A stretch of 64,000 bases of DNA from Avena insularis. Its lineage: Eukaryota; Streptophyta; Magnoliopsida; Poales; Poaceae. The notes beneath the pieces were generated by a model. The model was not told the origin of the DNA and did no database searches. It worked only from the letters and a program-made list of their open reading frames with translations. Positions 57,136-64,000 of the stretch are shown here, one piece after another. A program made the translations under genes and the position numbers. The stretch lies in NCBI GenBank assembly GCA_023614405.1, contig CM042694.1:130453711-130517710 (forward strand), read 5' to 3'. Positions within the stretch are counted from its first letter, which is position 1, and every line of letters starts with the position of its first letter.

Positions 57136-60104
57136 ACATCCCCAAGCTTAACTCCTGCTCGTCCTCGAGTAGGTAAGTGATAAAAAGAAAGAATAATTTT
57201 TGAGGTGACATGCACTATCAAAGACTTGATCAAAGTACTTGTAAAACATTCAAAGCTGGGATCATAGTACTTCAATCATAACATGAAAGACAAAGTTCTA
57301 GCAATAAGACAAAGAAACTATGATGCAACATGAAAAGGTACAAACAAAAGATTCATGAATAACAATGCTTTGCAAGACGTTTGTTTGTTTCACATAAAGA
57401 AAACATAGCATAATAGTATTCAGCTTGTCCCTCATAGAGTAGCCAATATAAATGCATAGGACACCTTCAAAGTTGAAAAGAGTGACTAGATACAAATAGT
57501 TTAAAACAAGCAATATCAAGTTATGCATCAATCAACTAGTCTTGGGACAATGCACATAAGAATGGCCACTATGCTCTCAAAGTAGGTGCATAAAGGTAGA
57601 AGGTGGAGACTCAATATAATGGTGGAAGAAAGGCCTTCATAGAAGGAAGTAGGGATTCAAGTCTCATAAAGAGCTTCCAAAAATTATGGTACTTATAGCT
57701 TTCAGCTCTCATTGCCCCTATCATAAGCATCTTGAAGTGATTAAGGTTAAAGTGAACAAACTATGGTGTACATGCTTGACGAAGTATAAGTTAGAAATCT
57801 CATGTCCCTTGTATACGAGGGCCGCTCCTCATGCTACTCAAGTTTAGTCACCGGTAAGTTCTTGTCATTGTAAGTACATGTGTATCATAGAGAACCGCCA
57901 ACGGGGTACCCCTTGCCCGATGATACGGAAGAATCCCCATATCAAAATGACAAGGCAAGCAAACAACGAGCATCTCAGCAATCTTCTTATTTACCATGGG
58001 AATATGGTGCTTTTTTCTCTCTTTCCTCTTTTCATAATCTCTTTTTTTCTCTCTTTTCTCAATATAGGACTCTTTTTTTATAAGAAGAATGCTTCATAGA
58101 CAGCTCATTATGGTTACGCTGCAGGTTTCCACCATGTCAGCATGGATTAGACCAGCGGCCTAGGCGTTTAGCTAACACATATACATAACTCCATGGACTT
58201 ACAAGTTCCCCTTTCATTTCACACCGACGACATCCATATACAAAAGAGCATGATATCAACTAGGTACAAGTACCAAGTGCAATGTTGAAAGCGTTCCCCA
58301 TGAAAGCATGGTTTTGCTAATTCCCAACAAATAAGTGCAAGCATATACAACATAGACGACACAATGGTTCAAGTTTATTAAGGGCAAGAAAAGTAAAGTG
58401 TGCCATCAAGTTCGTGAGATCTTTAATCACTAGTTTTCTCATAACAAGTTTAATTTGGAAGGTAAACAAAAGCATGAATATACTTGGAATAGCATAAGCT
58501 AGTAGGTAGGTATGGTGGACTCTTTGGAATAACTTGGTTTAGGGAGTTGGATGCATGAGTGGAATTCATACTTGGTTGTGGAGGCTAGCAAAAGACTGGG
58601 AGCGACAAACTAAAAGAGCAATAATGGCCATAATCATGCAGAGCGACAAAATATCATTGATCAAAGCATAAAGTGACACTACAAGTTGAAAACTAAAGGA
58701 TCATAAAGGCTATGGTGACTTGAGATAGTCATAACATGGTGTGAGCATGCGCCAAGTCAACCCAAATAAAGCATCAAAGGAGAATAACACTATACTATGC
58801 TTTAATATGCTAAAACAACGCATGATTCATCCAAGGCACATTAAGAAATCTCAATTGTTTATAACAATTCATGCTACAGCAAAGAATACTAAGTATAAAG
58901 CCAAAACAATATCAAGCATGGCATGACAAAGCATAGGCCACAGTAAAAAACAAGCTCTCTTTACCACTTAAGCATGAGCTTTCCTACTCTTTTCCAATCC
59001 AAACCAATCTATTTGCAAACCAATGTATAAAAGAGGAGGTCCAACCAATTTATTCAGAAAACTAAGAAAAAAGCAAACAAAAAACTAAAATGAAAAACGA
59101 AAAAGAAGTCGCTCCAAGAACAACACAACTGTGCATGAAACAATAAAAATGAAGCGTTTGGAAGAAACCTTGGGCATCCCCAACCTTTGACGCTTGTACT
59201 TCTTAGATATTTCTTGGGGTGACACGCGTGGCATCCCCAAGCTTGGGCTTTAGTCCATCCTTCATCTCATTACTCATTCCTTCCATACAACTGAAATTTT
59301 TCCTTCATACAAAACATCACACAATCTTTATTAGCAACATTAGTGCACTCAAGATAAATAAGTATCAAGGTTCAGTTCTAACACCAACTAAACTTCCATT
59401 AGAACACTAGCTACTATAGCACTTCCCTCAAAAAGCTCAATTCTCCAAAAGAACTCAAAAAGGAACCAACAAGAAGCAAATGCAGAAAATGGCAGAAATC
59501 TGTCAAAATAGACCAGTAGGTAAAGACGAATTTTTTCGAAGACCTTATGTTGCTCAAATAAAAAAGTGTTGAACTAACGAAAGTTAGATAACAACCTAGG
59601 GCAGAAGCACAAAAATTCACGCCTCAAAAAGACGTTCAGAGATTTTACATGAATTTTTACGGTGAAGCACATAAATCTGTTTCGGGACAGCAACTTTCCT
59701 GACCATTACTTCTCTATCATTAGAGGTTACTCTAGGCACAAAAAGCAAATAAAAATGATAAGGAGCGGTTATTACTAAGGTTATTACTAAGGTAATAACT
59801 TCCAAGACTCATATAAAACTTTTGGGTTATCTCCCAATAAGTACTTTTCTTTAACGCCTTTAAGTTAGGCATAAGCAAAAACTAAAAATGGATAGAATAG
59901 AAGTAAGCCGAGATAATCATGGTGAAAACATTGTTTTGTTCAATGAAATCCTTTTATTAACAAGGTTGATCAGGCCTGGTTACCAAAACAATTTCATATG
60001 AGACAAAACTTTGTATTCCACTAATGATTATGTTACCTCAACCTTGATAGCAATGTTCCAATCATAATAGTTTCAAATTTTTCTCTTGGTATGGGACAAT
60101 ATAT
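57136..60104. other. Non-coding interior of the gypsy-type element
   Basis: AT-rich, no conserved domain found on either strand. It has two polypyrimidine runs near 58010-58080. This is the position where protease-RT-RNaseH-integrase would continue in an autonomous element. Confidence 0.7.
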
Positions 60105-60950
60105 TTATCCAACCTGAATGCCCTCAACATGTTCAATTGAATTCAAACCATAAGTCCTTTCAATCTTCTTGGGGAAATAGACATTATGTTCCTTGTCATT
60201 AACATTGAAAGTTACCTTTCCTTGATTACAATTAATAACATCTCCTGCAGTATTAAGAAAAGGTCTCCCAAGAATAATAGACATATTATAATCTTCAGGC
60301 ATTTCAAGCACAACAAAATCAGTTAATATCAAGCAATTATGAGCCACTTGAACAGGTACATCCTCACATATACCAACAGGAATAGTGGTAGATTTATCGG
60401 CCATTTGCAAAGATATATCAGTTGGTATTAATTTTTCTAGTTGAAGCCTCTTATAGAGAGAGAAAGGCATAACACTAACTCCAGCTCCCAAATCACACAA
60501 AGCAGTTCTAACATAACTGTTCTTAATAGAGCAAGGGATACTTGGAATCCCTAGGTCTCCAAGTTTCTTAGGAACCTTACCATTAAAGGAATAATTAGCA
60601 AGTAAAGTAGAAATTTCTTCATTAGGGATCTTCCTTTTATTCGAGACAATATCCTTCATATACTTTGAGTAAGGAGGCAATTTAATAGCATCAATCAAAG
60701 GAATTTGCAAGAATAAAGGTTTCATCCACTCACAAAACTTATTATAGTGTTCATCTTCCTTTGACTTGTGTTTCTTATCAGGGAAAGGCATAGGTTTTTG
60801 GACCCAAGGTTCTCTTTCACTACCAAGTTTCTTAGCAATAAAATCTTCTTTGGTGTATTTAGTATTCTTAGTGTGGTTTTCAGGTTCTTCCTCAACTTTC
60901 CCTTCATTAGGAGCCTTCATTTTCTTCATTACCACTTTCAGTTTCAGCAT
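60105..60950 (-). pseudogene. Retropepsin-like aspartic protease of the gypsy-type element
   Basis: The frame opens at 60950 and overlaps the end of gag in a different frame. KKLGDLGIPSIPCSIKN and TALCDLGAGVSVMPFSLYKR carry the aspartic-protease active-site motif as DLGA. VPVQVAHNCLILTDFVVLEM and MSIILGRPFLNTAGDVINCN (the ILG.P flap-side motif) follow. The frame ends at 60105. The upstream part is Lys/Glu-rich. It would be made either by frameshifting from gag or only before a one-base indel separated it. No reverse transcriptase follows. Confidence 0.75.
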
Positions 60951-62703
60951 CAGAGATAGATATACTATTAGGATCTAAAGCAGGTTCAGAGGGTTCTACA
61001 ACAGTTTTTTGTTTATTTTTCCTTTTCTTACGAGTAGAACCACTATTTTCAGCTTGTTGAGAATCCTGCTCAATTCTTTTGGGATGCCCCTCAGGATATA
61101 GAGGATCCTGGGTAGCAGCTCCACTTCTAGTTCTAATTTCATAAGCATGTTTTTCTTTAGCAGCATTAACTAGCAAATCGTTTTGCACTTTAACGAGTTG
61201 ATCTATTTGAGTTTGAACCATTTGAAAGTGTTTAACAATCATTTTAACATCATTAGAGGTTCTTTCCACAATATCTTTCAACTCAATAATAGCTCTAGTG
61301 TTTTCCATTAGATGATTTTGCACCCTTTTATTAAAATTATCTTGCTTAACAATAAAGATATTGAATTCTTCTAAGCATTGATCAGGAGGTTTAGAGTAAG
61401 GGATATCACCTTCATCAAAGTGTTGGAGAGAGTGTACCTCAATAGTGGGTGAGTAGGGAATAGGCTTACATAATTCTTCTATAGGAGGTAAATTCTTGAC
61501 ATCTGCAGCTTTAATTCCCTTCTCCTTAAGACATTTCTTAGCCTGCTTCATCACTTCATCATTTAATTCAATAACTCCCCTCTTCTTTGATGTTGGAATA
61601 GGCACCGGAATAGTAGGTTCAGGTACTATTACTTTAGGTATAGCTTGTTCAGGAGGAGTCCAATCTTCACAATTCTTACTTATTTTAGCCATTAATTCCT
61701 CAGCTTCCTTAGGAGTCCTATTCTTGAAAACACAATCAGCACAACTATCTAGGTATGTCCTAGATTCTTCGATTAGTCCATTATAAAATATATCAAGAAG
61801 CTCATTCTTAGGTAATGGACTTCCAGCTTGTGCATGAATCAAAGCACAAAACCTTGCCCAAGATTCGGGCAATACCTCTTTTTCTCCCTGTTTAAAATCA
61901 AAAAGTTCCTGCAAAATAGCATGTCTAGCACTAGGAGGAAAATATTTCTGCAGGAAAGTACTAATCAAGCACTCAGGGCTATCAATAGATCCAGGAGGTA
62001 AATTGCTAAACCAAGTTTTAGCTTCTCCTTTCAGTGAAAAGGGGAAGATCTTAGCAACAAAGTTGGTACGCATCTTAATATCATCAGAAAACAAGCCACT
62101 CATGGTAGAAAGTTCATTCATATGTGCTACCGCACTTTCATTTTTAGTCCCACAAAAAGGTTCTTTCTCAACAATAGCTATGTAAGATAGATCGAGAGAG
62201 AAATCATAATATTTATCTATAATGTTTATGGGAGAAGCAGCAAACTTAGCAATAGGAGACAATTTGGGTCTAATAGTATGCCTCTCAAGGAGACTCTTAG
62301 CAGCGCTCCTATCATGGGTGTTTTTACATTCTTTAATAAATTCATCGGTCATCTCAACATAACCATCTTCAATATCATAACTTTCACTAGACTCAGGTGA
62401 ACTCACAGGTGTGGTAGTGTCTTCATTAGGAGTTTTGGTATTTCTAGCTATAGTTCTAGAAATCGTAGAATCTAGGAAAGGACCTAATGAACCACTCTTA
62501 TCAAGCACAGTAGAAGCAGCATCATAAGCATCAGAAGTTTCAGATTCAGCAGTAGTAGCAGTGTGTGTAGCATGTGTATGTGGTGGTGTAACGAGCTTAC
62601 TTATAACAGATGGTGAATCAAGAGCAGCAGAGGTGTTCAGAACCGTACCTCTTCTTGTAGTTGATGGTAAAATAGGAAACTTGCCATCACGAGACTAACC
62701 CAT
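60907..62703 (-). pseudogene. Gag protein of the gypsy-type element
   Basis: The likely start at 62703 reads MG, then TAG, then SRDGKFPILPSTTRRG, so the third codon is a stop. From 62508 the frame is open for 533 residues. FPFSLKGEAKTWFSNLPPGS and FLQKYFPPSARHAILQELFD, followed by FKQGEKEVLPESWARF, are the core of the retrotransposon gag family (PF03732-like). A coiled section follows (HFQMVQTQIDQLVKVQND), then a basic, Glu/Ser-rich tail. The frame closes at 60907 inside the start of the protease frame. The single early nonsense codon and the frame change are the only lesions seen, so the copy is fairly recent. Confidence 0.85.
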
Positions 62704-62792
62704 GATGGATGGATTGCAGTGAACAATAGAGAATCCAAGTGAACTTGATAAATAAAGCTATGCTCCCCGGCAACGGCGCCAGAAAATAGTCT

Positions 62793-63852
62793 TGATGACC
62801 CACAAGTATGGGGGGTGTATCGCTGTATTTTCGAGGGAAGTGAAACCCAATTTATTGATTCGACACAAGGGGAGCCAAAGAATATTTATAAGCCTTAACA
62901 ACTGTGTTGTCAATTCAGCTGCACCTGGAAACAATCTTGCTCACAGCAGTTTATCAGTAGCAATAGTTTTATAGTAGGAATAGTAAAGTAGCAGCAATAG
63001 TAAAGTAAAGACAGCAGTAACAATAGCGAAATGAGGATTCGAAAAGGTAGGCATAGGGATGGATGGACGGGCGTTGCATGGACAAGACAATTCACATAGC
63101 AATCAGAACATAGGGCAATTGCAGATAAATAAGATAAAGCATCCAAGTACTAGATAATCCTAGGCATGTGTCCCATATATAGTCATAAAGCACTAATAAA
63201 AGATACTAGGCACCATGCCCTAACAATCTGATGCCATTACATGAACATCTCATCCAATCCCTACCATCCCCATAGCCTACAGTCGGGGATTACTCACTCA
63301 TAGATGGGGGAAACATGGATGGTCGATGGAGAAGCGATGGTGATGATGATGGCGATGATCTCCTCCAATTCCCTGTCCCGGCAGGGTGCTAGAACAGAGT
63401 TTCTGGTGCTGTTTCGTGAAATCTGGTGGTGGCGGCGGAGCGGAACTCCTTCTGGAAAAACGTCGAACCCCCTGAGTTTTTAGGTCAAAAGGCTTCTTAT
63501 AGGCGAAGAGGGAGACCGAGGGGGTGCCTAGGGGGGCCACACCATGCCTCAAGGCGCGGCCCAGCGCCTGGGGGTGTGGCCAGCCTCGCCCTCCTCCATC
63601 TCGTATTCGCCTCTGAGTCTTCTGGAAAAATAGGCACTTTGGCTTTTGTCCCGTCCAATTCCGAGAATATTCATTTTTTGACTTTCCTGGAACCAAAAAC
63701 AACAGAAAACAGGCAGCTGGCACTGTGCTCTTGTTAATAGGTTAGTCCAAGAAATCATATGAAAAGTACTCCAAAGTGTGGACAAAACACAAGAAAGTGG
63801 ATAAAACCAAGCATGTAACATCAAAAATTATAGATACATTTGCAATGTATCA
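62793..63852 (-). repeat. Gypsy-type LTR (5' LTR of the minus-strand element)
   Basis: 1060 bp, otherwise closely matching 55707-57135 but missing ~350 bp at a single GTCATA. Confidence 0.9.
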
Positions 63853-63857
63853 GCGGG

Positions 63858-64000
63858 GCGGCGACGTACAAGCTCCTTGGTGGCACGGGCGGCGGTGGTT
63901 CATGGCAGCCGACAGCGGAGAAGCGGCGGTGCGTGGAGGCCGGCTGCAGGGCGGCGGTTGGGCAGTCTGACGGCATCAGAGCAGCTCCTTGTGGCGGTGG
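63858..64000. other. GC-rich sequence continuing the target of the gypsy-type element
   Basis: Very GC-rich sequence ('gcggcgacgtac', 'ggcggcggtggttc') similar in character to 55600-55700 on the other side of the insertion. It is probably more of the CACTA leader or flanking region. Cut by the window end. Confidence 0.4.

Larger units (their letters stand above)
55707..63852 (-). mobile_element. Gypsy-type LTR element with gag and protease only
   Basis: Flanked by GCGGG at 55702-55706 and 63853-63857. The LTRs start TGATGACCCACAAGTAT and end AATGTATCA (plus strand): 55707-57135 (1429 bp) and 62793-63852 (1060 bp). The element reads on the minus strand. The primer-binding site TGGCGCCGTTGCCGGGGA (62764-62781), 11 bp from the 5' LTR, fits an Asp-tRNA-type primer. 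Only gag and an aspartic protease are present. The ~3 kb between protease and 3' LTR has no reverse transcriptase or integrase, so it would depend on an autonomous partner. Confidence 0.85.

Noticed and set aside
1..64000. Functional tRNA genes
   Set aside because: No full cloverleaf was recognised. The only B-box-like site of note is in the SINE at 45157-45283.

Overview
The window looks like nuclear DNA of a large-genome cool-season grass, probably Triticeae or a close Pooideae relative. This is inferred from the mix of elements: an Angela/BARE-like copia element, a gypsy-type element whose LTR starts TGATGACCCACAAG, a CACTA element with 'gtcccggtt' subterminal motifs, a Stowaway MITE, a Cassandra LTR and Harbinger elements carrying a Myb/NAM-like ORF. 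Genes are intron-containing and mostly broken. No bacterial, organellar or viral replicon features are visible.

Layout. 1-1065: an edge of a tandem array plus a unique flank that recurs inverted at 19.3-19.65 kb. 1.3-3.6 kb: two decayed genes with SGS3/FDM-like XS zinc-finger sequence. 4.8-6.7 kb: two convergent genes of a DEDD 3'-5' exonuclease-like family; a third, inverted copy lies at 13.9-14.8 kb. 7.3-9.6 kb: a three-exon gene of unknown function with nonsense codons. 10.2-13.5 kb: two inverted copies of a long terminal repeat flank a Harbinger fragment. 15.7-18.1 kb: a ~663-bp tandem repeat that contains eight similar hairpins. 18.4-18.8 kb: a low-complexity first exon on the minus strand. 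19.8-32.6 kb: a 12.8-kb array of 39/48-50-bp units, interrupted by a Cassandra solo LTR. 33.0-33.75 kb: an intact two-exon zf-GRF gene. 34.7-35.4 kb: a possible two-exon gene of unknown function.

Nesting. The Harbinger fragment at 10881-12824 ends where the fragment at 35957 resumes. That second fragment is itself split by a copia insertion (36173-44657, target duplication GAGAT). The pieces sum to about 2.42 kb with TTA at both outer ends, matching the 2.44-kb inverted copy at 45356-47792. The simplest reading is one Harbinger element interrupted by a ~23-kb TIR-bounded (Mutator-like) element and then by copia. That giant element would carry the exonuclease pseudogene, the hairpin repeats, the satellite-like array and the zf-GRF gene. 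A second, inverted relative appears to end at 10758 and to continue leftward beyond the window.

48-64 kb: a TIR element carrying an AP2/ERF-derived sequence, two MITEs, and a CACTA element with a Ulp1-like protease region. The CACTA is interrupted by a gag-protease-only LTR element (55707-63852, target duplication GCGGG). Few sequences here look functional. The best candidates are the zf-GRF gene and, if transcribed, the hairpin cluster.
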